A stretch of DNA of 64,000 nt, from positions 62,001 to 126,000 of the forward strand of contig NZ_NSEA01000001.1 of NCBI RefSeq assembly GCF_002734285.1, in the 5' to 3' direction. The position numbers and the translations under genes were made by a program. The number at the start of each line of letters is the position of its first letter. The first letter of the stretch is position 1. Source of the DNA: Fredinandcohnia onubensis. GTDB taxonomy: Bacteria; Bacillota; Bacilli; Bacillales; Bacillaceae_L. Shown here piece after piece: positions 1-8,155 of the stretch. Below the pieces are notes generated by a model. It made no database searches. It was not told the DNA's origin and was given only the letters and a program-made list of their open reading frames with translations.

Positions 1-45
1 TTTAATTGCTAACATGTTTATCTAAGTTCATAAAGTAAAGAACCG

Positions 46-75
46 AAAAAGAGCTCAATTACAGGGCTCTTTTTC
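46..75 (+). terminator. Rho-independent terminator of an upstream gene
   Basis: AAAAAGAGC and GCTCTTTTT form a hairpin followed by a T-run. No gene precedes it inside the window, so it most likely ends a transcript that enters from the left. Confidence 0.7.
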
Positions 76-192
76 TTTACTATATACACAGACGAGGAAT
101 TATATTGGATTGCCCATGCAATTTATGCCATTAATGAAATCGCTTTAGTAAATTCTTTTACTTTGGTTATAAATCGCTTATAATTAAAAGTG

Positions 193-205
193 TTGCAAAA
201 TGCAA
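193..205. promoter_or_regulatory. Candidate operator TTGCAAAATGCAA upstream of larE
   Basis: A TTGC-N5-GCAA inverted repeat lies about 80 bp before larE. The same 13-mer, with one change, is found at 2983-2995 in front of the acid-sugar kinase gene, and a weaker copy is at 2933-2945. A TATAAT-like -10 follows at 227-232 without a convincing -35, as expected for an activated promoter. The likely binder is the PrpR-type regulator encoded between the two sites. That is inference. Confidence 0.45.
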
Positions 206-285
206 AGATAATTAGATCCTAAACACTATAATCTATTAAGTATCACTTGTTTACTACTAAATTATTGATATAGGTGGAATAAAGA

Positions 286-1095
286 ATGCGAGATAAGTAT
301 GAACAACTTAAGGAAATATTGAAAGAGATGGAAAATGTGGTGGTTGCTTTTTCTGGTGGAGTAGATAGTACATTTTTATTAAAAGTAGCCATTGATGTTT
401 TGGGAGCAGAGAAAGTTTTAGCGGTTACGGCTGATTCTGAAACATATCCATCCAGTGAATTAGAGGAAGCGAAGAGGCTTGCTAAAGAGATCGGTGCAAC
501 ACATCAAGTTATTGAAACTTCTGAGCTGAGTATTCCAGGTTATGCGGAAAATGACAGGAACCGGTGTTATTTTTGTAAAAATGGGTTATTCGAGGAAATC
601 GTTCCGATCATGCGTGAAAAAGGATTTAAGAACGTTGTATATGGTTTAATTGCAGATGATATGAGTGAACACCGCCCTGGCGTTCGTGCGGCCAAAGAAC
701 ATGGTGTACGAGGTCCACTTCAAGAAGCGAATCTATATAAGGAAGAAATACGTGATCTTTCAAAGCAATTGGATTTACCAACTTGGGAAAAGCCTTCGTT
801 TGCATGTTTATCATCAAGAATTGCTTATGGTGAAAAGATAACGCAGGAAAAGCTAACAAAAGTTGAAAAATCAGAGGAATACATTAAAGGGTTAGGCATT
901 AAACAAGTGCGTGTTCGGACGCATGAAGATATTGCTAGAATTGAGGTAGAGCCTCAAGACATGGAGCGCATCTTAACCAATCATCAAGAAATTATCGAAA
1001 ATCTTCAGTTATTCGGTTATAAATATGTCACTCTTGACCTACAAGGGTACGTAAGCGGAAGCATGAACAAGGTGTTAGCTAAAAGTAACGAATAA
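286..1095 (+). CDS. larE: LarE, ATP-dependent sacrificial sulfur transferase for the nickel-pincer cofactor
   Basis: LarE activates the carboxylates of the pyridinium bis-carboxylate precursor and inserts sulfur during synthesis of the nickel-pincer nucleotide used by LarA-type racemases. The 269-aa protein is of family length. It has the N-type pyrophosphatase PP-loop SGGVDST at residues 23-29, then C94xxC97, and the PSFACLSSR segment containing C174. Single-cysteine LarE (Lactobacillus plantarum type) sacrifices the cysteine equivalent to C174. Proteins with all three cysteines, as here, are the type reported to carry an iron-sulfur cluster. A GGTGG Shine-Dalgarno precedes the ATG. LarB and LarC are not in the window. 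It precedes the regulator gene by 35 bp and probably shares its transcript. Its likely client is the LarA-family gene at 5660. Confidence 0.92.
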   Translation: MRDKYEQLKEILKEMENVVVAFSGGVDSTFLLKVAIDVLGAEKVLAVTADSETYPSSELEEAKRLAKEIGATHQVIETSELSIPGYAENDRNRCYFCKNGLFEEIVPIMREKGFKNVVYGLIADDMSEHRPGVRAAKEHGVRGPLQEANLYKEEIRDLSKQLDLPTWEKPSFACLSSRIAYGEKITQEKLTKVEKSEEYIKGLGIKQVRVRTHEDIARIEVEPQDMERILTNHQEIIENLQLFGYKYVTLDLQGYVSGSMNKVLAKSNE

Positions 1096-1130
1096 ATGGA
1101 TGGTTAAATCAAGTCAAGGGTGATGGGGAA

Positions 1131-2903
1131 ATGATTAAGGCATTGGCAATTGTCCCTTATGAGGGATTATATGAAATGATGAAAGAAGTCACACAAGATG
1201 TTCATGATATTGAGTTTCAGATTGAACTAGGGAACTTGCATGAAGGAGTAGCCATTGCGAAAGAGGCTGAAAAGAACGGTTACCATGTCATTATAAGTCG
1301 TGGGGGGACAGCTTCATTAATTCAGGAGGCTGTCTCTATTCCGGTGATTGATATTCAAGTATCTGGCTATGATGTGTTACGTATTTTAACTATGGTTAAA
1401 GGATTTTCGCGAAAAGCTGCAATTGTAGGCTTCTCCAATATTACACAGGGTGCCGGTACAATATGTAAACTCCTGGATTTTGATATTAAAACATTAACGA
1501 TTACAAAAGAAATAGAAGTAAAAGAAATGTTAACGAATCTAAAAGATCAAGATTATGAAGTGGTCATAGGTGATGTGGTTACGGTCCAAGTTGCAAAGGA
1601 GTTAGGTTTGACCGGGGTTCTAATTACGTCAGGTAAAGAGGCTATTTTTGACGCATTAGAAGAAACTAGAAGAACCTACAATGTCTTTTCGCAATTACAA
1701 CAGGACGTTTCTTTTTTTAAAACGATTCTCAGTTTTAGCGAGCAAGCAATTGGAGTTCTTAACAAAGATGAAGAGGTCGTTTACAGTAATGAACGCTTCA
1801 ACCAAGATTTTAATTGGGTGAAGGTAAAGAACTCAGATACGATAAGAAATTTAATACAAGAAATAGTCATTACAGGTCAAAAGATTTCAAAAACAATACA
1901 CATAAATGATTCGTTTTGGAAAATCACAGCTTGTTCAAAAGAAGATCATATTGTTTTATTTATAGAGAATAATCTTCCTAACGAATCTGCTAACCAAGGA
2001 GAAGGGATGAACGGTAATGCAATTGAAATTCACACCCCAGATTCAACTTTCTCTCCTTTTTCAGGAAAAAGCGAACAGATTCAAAATGTCTTGAAGAAAA
2101 TTGAGCAATACAGTAAAAAGGATGATGCTGTCTGGATTTCAGGCGAACAGGGAAATGGAAAATCAGTAGCAGCTCAATCGATTTACCAAAATAGAAGGTC
2201 ACAAAGTGAGCCATTTATTATTTTAAATTGCGAACAATTAACCGCGGAACAACTTAAAGAAATAAATGAAGGCTTTTTTCTTACGTTATCAGATGGTGTT
2301 ATTTTTTTACGAAACATCCATAAATTAAATCCATATGTCCAAAAGGAACTCTATCAAGTTTATACAAATGGAAATGGTAAAAAGCTAAAATGGATCGCGT
2401 CTGCCGATGATAATATGGACGATAAGCTGAAAAGTGGTTCTTTCCATCAAGAGCTATATAATGCTTTGGCACAACTAACAATCCATATCCCACCAATACG
2501 GGAACGTAGGGAAGATATCGAGGATTTAGTCCATCTATTTATTACAGAATTACACCCGAAGTATGGAAATGGAATCATAGGGATTCGTCAGGAAGCCATG
2601 GAAGAGATTATAAAATACGATTGGCCGGGAAATATAGAACAACTTAAACAAGTAATTGAACAATTATTTTTACAATCTCATACTTATTATATTGAAAAAG
2701 AAGAAGTTAAGGCACTATTGGAACGAATAGACCTTAAGGAAAAGAAAGATGATCTATTCGTACAGATTGATATAACAGGCACATTAGAAGATATAGAAAA
2801 ACAAGTGATCAGAAAAGTATTAGAAGAAGAAGGGTTGAACCAATCGAAAGCAGCTAAGCGATTAGGGATTAACCGTTCCACATTATGGCGCAAGCTAAAA
2901 TAA
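1131..2903 (+). CDS. PrpR-type transcriptional regulator with a degenerate sigma-54 AAA+ domain
   Basis: A 590-aa regulator. Residues about 1-180 match the PrpR N-terminal sensor fold, about 190-290 look PAS-like, 305-535 resemble the AAA+ module of sigma-54 activators, and 552-590 form a Fis-type helix-turn-helix. The AAA+ module is decayed. The Walker A-like GEQGNGKS is at 338-345, the acidic Walker B pair is replaced by R394-N395, and about 20 residues that should contain the GAFTGA loop are absent between NCEQL and the Walker B strand. The PPIRERREDI and WPGN segments remain. It therefore probably does not remodel sigma-54 polymerase and acts as a conventional activator or repressor. By position it should control larE and the acid-sugar operon, sensing a small acid; the ligand is unknown. 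Confidence 0.85.
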   Translation: MIKALAIVPYEGLYEMMKEVTQDVHDIEFQIELGNLHEGVAIAKEAEKNGYHVIISRGGTASLIQEAVSIPVIDIQVSGYDVLRILTMVKGFSRKAAIVGFSNITQGAGTICKLLDFDIKTLTITKEIEVKEMLTNLKDQDYEVVIGDVVTVQVAKELGLTGVLITSGKEAIFDALEETRRTYNVFSQLQQDVSFFKTILSFSEQAIGVLNKDEEVVYSNERFNQDFNWVKVKNSDTIRNLIQEIVITGQKISKTIHINDSFWKITACSKEDHIVLFIENNLPNESANQGEGMNGNAIEIHTPDSTFSPFSGKSEQIQNVLKKIEQYSKKDDAVWISGEQGNGKSVAAQSIYQNRRSQSEPFIILNCEQLTAEQLKEINEGFFLTLSDGVIFLRNIHKLNPYVQKELYQVYTNGNGKKLKWIASADDNMDDKLKSGSFHQELYNALAQLTIHIPPIRERREDIEDLVHLFITELHPKYGNGIIGIRQEAMEEIIKYDWPGNIEQLKQVIEQLFLQSHTYYIEKEEVKALLERIDLKEKKDDLFVQIDITGTLEDIEKQVIRKVLEEEGLNQSKAAKRLGINRSTLWRKLK

Positions 2904-2932
2904 AGCTTGTGCCTTTCTTTTGTTTTGGGTTG

Positions 2933-3001
2933 ATGTAAAATGCAACATATTTTAAAAATGCGAATAAATATCATTTAATCTATTGCTAAATGCAACATAT
3001 T
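2933..3001. promoter_or_regulatory. Paired operator-like repeats upstream of the acid-sugar operon
   Basis: The 12-mer ATGCAACATATT occurs at 2940-2951 and again at 2990-3001, exactly 50 bp apart (about five helical turns). The second copy extends into TTGCTAAATGCAA at 2983-2995, matching the site before larE. The spacing suggests a dimeric or tetrameric regulator bound on one DNA face. Confidence 0.45.
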
Positions 3002-3014
3002 GTTTTATGATAAG

Positions 3015-3028
3015 TGTAAGCGTTTTTA
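3015..3028. promoter_or_regulatory. cre-like site (CcpA)
   Basis: TGTAAGCGTTTTTA matches the cre consensus TGWAARCGYTWNCW at 13 of 14 positions and lies about 150 bp before the kinase gene. Carbon catabolite repression would suit an operon for a secondary carbon source. Confidence 0.5.
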
Positions 3029-3089
3029 GATCGTTGTTTAAAAATGCCACACGAAAAAGATATAAGGTACTTCAAAAAAAAGAGTTGAA

Positions 3090-3124
3090 ACACTACATGT
3101 AGTGTGACGCTTGTTTCGAAACAA
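3090..3124. promoter_or_regulatory. Two perfect palindromes before the acid-sugar kinase
   Basis: ACACTACATGTAGTGT (3090-3105) and TTGTTTCGAAACAA (3111-3124) are perfect palindromes of 16 and 14 bp, separated by 5 bp. They may be operators or 5'-UTR hairpins. They end about 50 bp before the GTG start at 3177. No binder can be named. Confidence 0.4.
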
Positions 3125-3176
3125 AATAAAAAAAGCTAAATTATACAAACTAAGTAGTAAAGGGGGCGGGATGTAG

Positions 3177-4484
3177 GTGAAACTAGCGGTAATCGCAGAT
3201 GATTTAACGGGTGCAAACGACACGGGAGTTCAATTTGCAAAACAGGGTTTAAACACAACAGTGCTATTTTCATATACACAATTACAACCGTCACATCTTA
3301 CTGAAGATGTCATTGTTTTAAATTCAGACAGTCGAGCAATAGAGGCCGGTAAGTCTTACAACATCGTTTTTGATCTTTCGTCACAATTGAAGCAATTAGG
3401 TGTTTCTAATGTTTTCAAGAAGATAGATTCAACGATGAGAGGAAATATTGGTCCAGAAATTGATGCAGTAATGGATGCTTTTGACTATAAGATTTCATTT
3501 GTAGTACCAGCTTTTCCAAAAAGTAATCGCGCGACTATTAATGGACAACATTTTGTAAACGGAGTTTTATTAGAGAAAGCTGAAATGGCGAAAGACCCTG
3601 CCAGTCCAGTAAATGAAAGTTATCTGCCAAAATTGGTACAGAAACAAAGTAAGAGAGATGTTGAGCTAATTACAATCTCTCATGTTAGAAAAGGAATCGA
3701 CCACTTATCTAATATAATGAAGGAATTATCCTTGAGTGATACTTCGAAAATCGCCATTATCGATGCAACGACGGATGAGGAACTTGAAATCATCGTTAAA
3801 GCAGCACAAGCTTTACAAGAGAAATATCTCTGGGTGGGATCCGCAGGAATCGCTTCACACATCTTCTTCGAAGAAACCCAGGAAGAGGTTATAAATACAA
3901 CTAAGGTTTGTGACCGAGATCCTGTATTAGTGGTTGCGGGTAGTGTAAATTCTATTACTCAGCAACAAATTCAGGTCCTTAAAGAAAAAAATAATGTAGC
4001 AGAAATTGTTATTTCTCCTGAAGAATTCTTTTTTGAGGATAGGAGAAAACTTGAAATTGACCGTATTGTGAAAGAAAGTAAAGCATTGCTAGATAAAGGC
4101 GACTTAGTAGTAACGACGAACCGAGACCAAGAAGTAATTGGGAAAGTAAAGGATTTACAACGTGAACTTGGTTTATCAAACTTCGATGTTGGAAATACAA
4201 TTGCCCAATCAATGGGAGAAATTGCTGGTCAATTAATCGAAAGCAAGAAAATTTGCGGTGCCGTTCTAACAGGTGGAGATATTGCAGGTGCTACATGTAA
4301 AGAGTTACAAGGTGAAGGGATTCGAGTCATTGGCGAAGTAGAGCCTGGTATACCGTATGGCAAACTCTTTGGAGGATTATATGATGGCATTCCACTTGTC
4401 ACCAAAGCAGGTGCGTTTGGAACTGAACAAGCACTTTCTAAGGCTCTTCAAAAGGTTACTGAATTAAGTACACGTACTCAATGA
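3177..4484 (+). CDS. DUF1537 four-carbon acid-sugar kinase (D-threonate kinase-like)
   Basis: This family phosphorylates C4 of four-carbon sugar acids such as D-threonate, L-threonate or D-erythronate in the cytoplasm. The 435-aa protein carries ADDLTGANDTG at residues 7-17 and DSTMRGN at 84-90. Near the C terminus it has LTGGDIAGA and KAGAFGTEQAL, the nucleotide-binding part of the fold. The start is GTG, chosen because AAAGGGGGCGGG lies just upstream. It is followed 68 bp later by pdxA2, the partner that oxidises and decarboxylates the 4-phosphate. Pairing with PdxA2 rather than with OtnC/OtnI-type genes points to a threonate-type substrate, but the exact stereoisomer cannot be read from sequence. 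Confidence 0.9.
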   Translation: MKLAVIADDLTGANDTGVQFAKQGLNTTVLFSYTQLQPSHLTEDVIVLNSDSRAIEAGKSYNIVFDLSSQLKQLGVSNVFKKIDSTMRGNIGPEIDAVMDAFDYKISFVVPAFPKSNRATINGQHFVNGVLLEKAEMAKDPASPVNESYLPKLVQKQSKRDVELITISHVRKGIDHLSNIMKELSLSDTSKIAIIDATTDEELEIIVKAAQALQEKYLWVGSAGIASHIFFEETQEEVINTTKVCDRDPVLVVAGSVNSITQQQIQVLKEKNNVAEIVISPEEFFFEDRRKLEIDRIVKESKALLDKGDLVVTTNRDQEVIGKVKDLQRELGLSNFDVGNTIAQSMGEIAGQLIESKKICGAVLTGGDIAGATCKELQGEGIRVIGEVEPGIPYGKLFGGLYDGIPLVTKAGAFGTEQALSKALQKVTELSTRTQ

Positions 4485-4552
4485 GTACTTATATAGAAAT
4501 TATGACTGATTTTTGCATGTTAAATTAGAGATATTTACAGGAGGAATTAGAT

Positions 4553-5557
4553 ATGACTAGCTATAAACCAAGTATCGCGATTACAATGGGAGATCCATCT
4601 GGTGTCGGACCTGAAATTATTGTGAAATCTTTGAATGATAAAAACATTTATGATAACTGCAGTCCATTTGTTGTAGGCGACTTAAAAATTTTAAAAAGAG
4701 CTTTAAATGTAACAAATATCGATCTTGAATTAAATAGCATTACCAATCCAGAAGAAGCAAAGTCTCAATATGGCATAATTGATATTATCGATCTTGATTT
4801 AGTTTCTGAAGATTTACCATGGGGACAAGTTTCACCAGAAGCTGGAAATGCAGCTTTCCGTTATTTAGAAAGATCTATTCAATACGCGAATGAAGGCAAA
4901 ATTCAAGGGATTTGTACAGCGCCACTAAATAAAGAAGCACTTCATAAAGCAGGCCATATTTATCCGGGCCATACAGAGATTTTAGCAGAATTAACAAATA
5001 CAAAGGATTTTGCAATGATGCTCTCTGCCCCAGCGTTAAGAGTCATTCATGTGACAACACATATTGGACTTCTTGATGCGATTCATAAGATTAATGCTGA
5101 ACGTCAATATACAGTTATCAAACTTGCACATGAGACATTACAAAAGGCAGGAATTGAATCTCCTCGAATCGCTGTTTGTGGAATTAACCCACATGCTGGT
5201 GAGAATGGGCTTTTTGGTCATGGTGAGGAAGAAGAAAAAATCGTTCCGGCTATTGAAAAAGCGCAAGCAGAAGGAATAAATGTTCAAGGACCACTTCCAG
5301 CAGATACATTATTCTTTAGAGCAAGACGTGGGGACTTTGATATTGTTGTTGCACAATATCACGATCAAGGTCATGGTCCAATTAAAGTGTTAGGTCTAGA
5401 GGCTGGAGTTAATATTACAGTAGGTCTTCCAACCATTCGTACAAGTGTTGACCATGGAACGGCATTTGATATTGCTGGTAAAAATATTGCGGACGAGCAA
5501 TCATTAAAAGAAGCGCTACGTATGGCAGTTGAACTAGCTCCAAAGAAAAAAGCATAA
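4553..5557 (+). CDS. pdxA2: PdxA2 family 4-phospho-D-threonate/erythronate dehydrogenase
   Basis: PdxA2 oxidises the 4-phosphorylated four-carbon acid with NAD(P)+ and decarboxylates it to dihydroxyacetone phosphate, which enters glycolysis. The 334-aa protein has GDPSGVGPE at 13-21. Its metal-binding histidines H170, H214 and H270 are spaced as in PdxA, and YHDQGHGPIK surrounds the last. Vitamin B6 PdxA is the alternative, but the neighbouring DUF1537 kinase makes the catabolic role far more likely. A strong GGAGGAATTAG ribosome site precedes the ATG. Confidence 0.9.
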   Translation: MTSYKPSIAITMGDPSGVGPEIIVKSLNDKNIYDNCSPFVVGDLKILKRALNVTNIDLELNSITNPEEAKSQYGIIDIIDLDLVSEDLPWGQVSPEAGNAAFRYLERSIQYANEGKIQGICTAPLNKEALHKAGHIYPGHTEILAELTNTKDFAMMLSAPALRVIHVTTHIGLLDAIHKINAERQYTVIKLAHETLQKAGIESPRIAVCGINPHAGENGLFGHGEEEEKIVPAIEKAQAEGINVQGPLPADTLFFRARRGDFDIVVAQYHDQGHGPIKVLGLEAGVNITVGLPTIRTSVDHGTAFDIAGKNIADEQSLKEALRMAVELAPKKKA

Positions 5558-5571
5558 TCTGAAGAATATCA

Positions 5572-5598
5572 AGCAAGAGGTCAAACAGATCTCTTGCT
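5572..5598 (+). other. Intra-operon hairpin between pdxA2 and the larA-like gene
   Basis: AGCAAGAG (5572-5579) pairs with CTCTTGCT (5591-5598). No T-run follows, so it is unlikely to be a strong terminator. It may mark RNA processing or modulate expression of the next gene. Confidence 0.4.
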
Positions 5599-5659
5599 GA
5601 CTTTGTATACAAATCATTTTTTATCAATAAGTAGTATTTCTGTAAAGGAGACAAGGATC

Positions 5660-6910
5660 ATGACTTTACCAAAGGTTGCAAAGATACGTCAGAAATTCCA
5701 AACGGAAAGTATAAAAGATATCCCAGGAGCGATTGTAGAGCAATTTCTTCATGTCAATGCGGATGAAAAAATTAAACCAGGTATGGAGATTGCGATAACC
5801 GTGGGAAGTAGAGGAATCGCCAATATTCCATTAATCGTTAAAAGTGTTGCAGATGAAATTAAAAAAAGAGGAGCGTCTCCATTTATAATCCCAGCAATGG
5901 GAAGTCATGGTGGAGCTACTGCTGAAGGACAAATCGAAGTCCTAGAGGGATTAGGTGTCACTGAGGAGTCAACTGGGTGTGAAATACGTTCATCGATGGA
6001 TGTTGTTGAAGTGGGTAAAACTTCTGATGGAGTCCCAGTTTACATTGATAAGAATGCTTATCAAGCAGATGGAATTATCGTTATGGGTCGCGTTAAGCCA
6101 CATACTGATTTTAAAAATAAGGTTGAGAGTGGCGTTTTGAAAATGGCGTCAATTGGAATGGGGAAACATAAACAAGCTTTAGCTTTACATACACATGGTA
6201 TTAAAGGAATTAGCGAAATGATGCCTGAGGTCGGCAAAGTGGCTATCGCCAATTCAAATACTTTATTTGGTATAGCTATCGTTGAAAACGCTCATGAAGA
6301 AACAGCCATCATCGAGGCTATTGAAAATGATCGAGTTGAAGAGCGTGAAAGAGAATTATTAAAAGAGGCATTTGCGTTAATGCCAAGCCTTCCAGTCGAA
6401 AATATGGATATCTTAGTCGTTGACGAGATTGGGAAAAACTATAGTGGGACAGGAATGGATACCAATATTATTGGGCGTATCCGGGTGCTCGGAGTTAAAG
6501 AGCCCCAAAAGCCAAGCATTAAATATGTCATTGCTTCAGATTTAAGTGAGGCGAGCCATGGCAATGCGTTGGGAATTGGCTTAGCTGACTTAACTACAAA
6601 GCGCTTATTTGAAAAAATTGATTATCAGGCAATGAATGAAAATGTAATTACAAGTACATTTTTAGCTCGAGCAAGTATCCCAATTATTCTTGATAATGAC
6701 CAAGAAGCTCTAAAAGCGGCACTCCGTGCAAATTGGGGTGTATCACCGGAAAAGGCTAGAATTGCTAGGATTCCAAATACACTTCATATCGGAGAACTAT
6801 ATGTATCGGAAGTTATTTTTAATGAACTAAAAGATAAAGAAAACATAGAAGTACTAGAGGACCTACATGAAATGAAGTTTGACGAAAACGGTTATTTCTT
6901 ACCTATGTAA
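5660..6910 (+). CDS. LarA-family (DUF2088) nickel-dependent 2-hydroxyacid racemase/epimerase
   Basis: LarA homologs racemise or epimerise the C2 hydroxyl of hydroxyacids by hydride transfer to the nickel-pincer cofactor. From the ATG at 5660 (AAAGGAG 11 bp upstream) the protein is 416 aa. A longer reading from TTG at 5594 lacks a ribosome site and adds a non-family N terminus. Visible motifs are VGSRG at 48-52, AMGSHGGAT at 79-87 with H83, and KPHTDFKNKVESGVLKM at 146-162 with H148 and K161, the candidate cofactor-lysine. GMGKHKQA follows at 167-174 with H170, a candidate nickel ligand. In this operon it probably interconverts C2 epimers of a four-carbon sugar acid, for example erythronate and threonate. 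It should depend on LarE upstream. Confidence 0.82.
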   Translation: MTLPKVAKIRQKFQTESIKDIPGAIVEQFLHVNADEKIKPGMEIAITVGSRGIANIPLIVKSVADEIKKRGASPFIIPAMGSHGGATAEGQIEVLEGLGVTEESTGCEIRSSMDVVEVGKTSDGVPVYIDKNAYQADGIIVMGRVKPHTDFKNKVESGVLKMASIGMGKHKQALALHTHGIKGISEMMPEVGKVAIANSNTLFGIAIVENAHEETAIIEAIENDRVEERERELLKEAFALMPSLPVENMDILVVDEIGKNYSGTGMDTNIIGRIRVLGVKEPQKPSIKYVIASDLSEASHGNALGIGLADLTTKRLFEKIDYQAMNENVITSTFLARASIPIILDNDQEALKAALRANWGVSPEKARIARIPNTLHIGELYVSEVIFNELKDKENIEVLEDLHEMKFDENGYFLPM

Positions 6911-6942
6911 CAGGCCTTTGAAGATCTAGACTTTATATTGAA

Positions 6943-6979
6943 AAAACAAACAGCTCCTGCTAGAGGGGCTGTTTGTTTT
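6943..6979. terminator. Bidirectional terminator between the acid-sugar operon and the EamA gene
   Basis: AAACAAACAGC and GCTGTTTGTTT form a long hairpin with A- and T-rich flanks on both sides. It serves the converging transcripts and overlaps the last codons of the minus-strand transporter. Confidence 0.75.
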
Positions 6980-7895
6980 TATCGATATATAAAACCTCTT
7001 TATTATGCTTTCGAACTCTAAATAGTTTACCACCAAGTTCATTCAACGCAATCGCTGCTAATATAATGGCTGTTCCAACCCATTGAAGGGGTGTGACCGT
7101 TTCAGACAAAATGATACTAGCTGATAAGATAGCGATTGGTAATTCGATTGATGTTAGGATATTGGCAATTCCGCCAGATACCAATGGTGCTCCCACCGCG
7201 AAAAATAGTGGAGGAAAGACTGCACCAAATAAAGATACACCAACGGCTGTTGCTACTAAGTTTGTCTCTAATGGAAAAATAGATGGAATGTCGCGCACGA
7301 ATATGATTAGTATTAAAATGGTTGACCCGGTTGCCATTAATGAAGTACGAGCCAATGGGTCTACATCTACAGCAACTTTTCCACTAAAAAAAATAAATCC
7401 TGCATAAGTAAATGCAGATAAAATACCAAAGAGGAAACCTTTAAGAGGTAGCCCTTGGATGTCGCCATTTATTATATTGGAAGCAAAAAAGACGCCAATT
7501 AATATTAAAAAAATGGACAAAACTGTGATAGGAGCGGGTTTCACTTTGCTGAAAATCCATTCTAATATAATACCAATCCAAACGAATTGAAACATTAAAA
7601 TAATGGCCAATGAAGCAGGTAGATATTGCATTGCCCCATAATAAAAAATACTAGTTAATCCGGTAAAGCATCCAGTTATCATGATTAGAGGAAGATTTTT
7701 CTTCGTCAGTCCTTTAAAGCTAGGTCGTTTAATTAGAGTGATAGACCATAATAAAAACGAGGAAATCAGCATTTGAACAATATTGATTTGGCCTAGTGAA
7801 TAGCCGTAGCTAAACCCCAATTTAGCAAAAACCGGTGTAAAGCCAAAACATCCAGCACCCAATAATACAAACAATATGCCCTTATTTACTTTCAT
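6960..7895 (-). CDS. EamA (DMT superfamily) transporter
   Basis: A 311-aa, almost wholly hydrophobic protein with about ten predicted membrane segments arranged as two EamA repeats (N half about residues 5-140, C half about 150-290). It begins GILFVLLGAGCFGFTPVFAKLGF, typical of the drug/metabolite transporter superfamily, and ends with a short basic tail. GGAGG precedes the ATG. The substrate cannot be inferred. It converges on the acid-sugar operon and may export or import a related metabolite, or be unrelated. Confidence 0.8.
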   Translation of the reverse strand: MKVNKGILFVLLGAGCFGFTPVFAKLGFSYGYSLGQINIVQMLISSFLLWSITLIKRPSFKGLTKKNLPLIMITGCFTGLTSIFYYGAMQYLPASLAIILMFQFVWIGIILEWIFSKVKPAPITVLSIFLILIGVFFASNIINGDIQGLPLKGFLFGILSAFTYAGFIFFSGKVAVDVDPLARTSLMATGSTILILIIFVRDIPSIFPLETNLVATAVGVSLFGAVFPPLFFAVGAPLVSGGIANILTSIELPIAILSASIILSETVTPLQWVGTAIILAAIALNELGGKLFRVRKHNKEVLYIDKNKQPL

Positions 7896-8053
7896 TTATG
7901 AAACCTCCATGAAGCTAAATACTATTAAACTATTGTATCATAAAAGGGGAAAATAGATGCCTAATAGAGGCTTCCATTATCTTGATAAAAAGCTAGGGTT
8001 CGTTTGATGAATTAAAAAATACGGGGAATAAATGTGTCGATTTTATGACAAAA

Positions 8054-8069
8054 CCATGATTCATCATGG
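8054..8069. promoter_or_regulatory. Palindrome upstream of the multicopper oxidase
   Basis: CCATGATTCATCATGG is a perfect 7+2+7 inverted repeat about 90 bp before the TTG start of the multicopper oxidase gene. It is an operator candidate for an unidentified regulator. Confidence 0.35.
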
Positions 8070-8155
8070 ATAAAGAAAAAACGATAGTAAAATAGGCTAG
8101 AAACAAGGTATATATTAAACTACCATATGGGTAAGAGAGAAAGTTAGGGGAGAAA

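Noticed and set aside
2904-3176. Sigma-54 (-24/-12) promoter before the acid-sugar operon
   Set aside because: No TGGCAC-N5-TTGC-like element could be found, and the regulator lacks GAFTGA.
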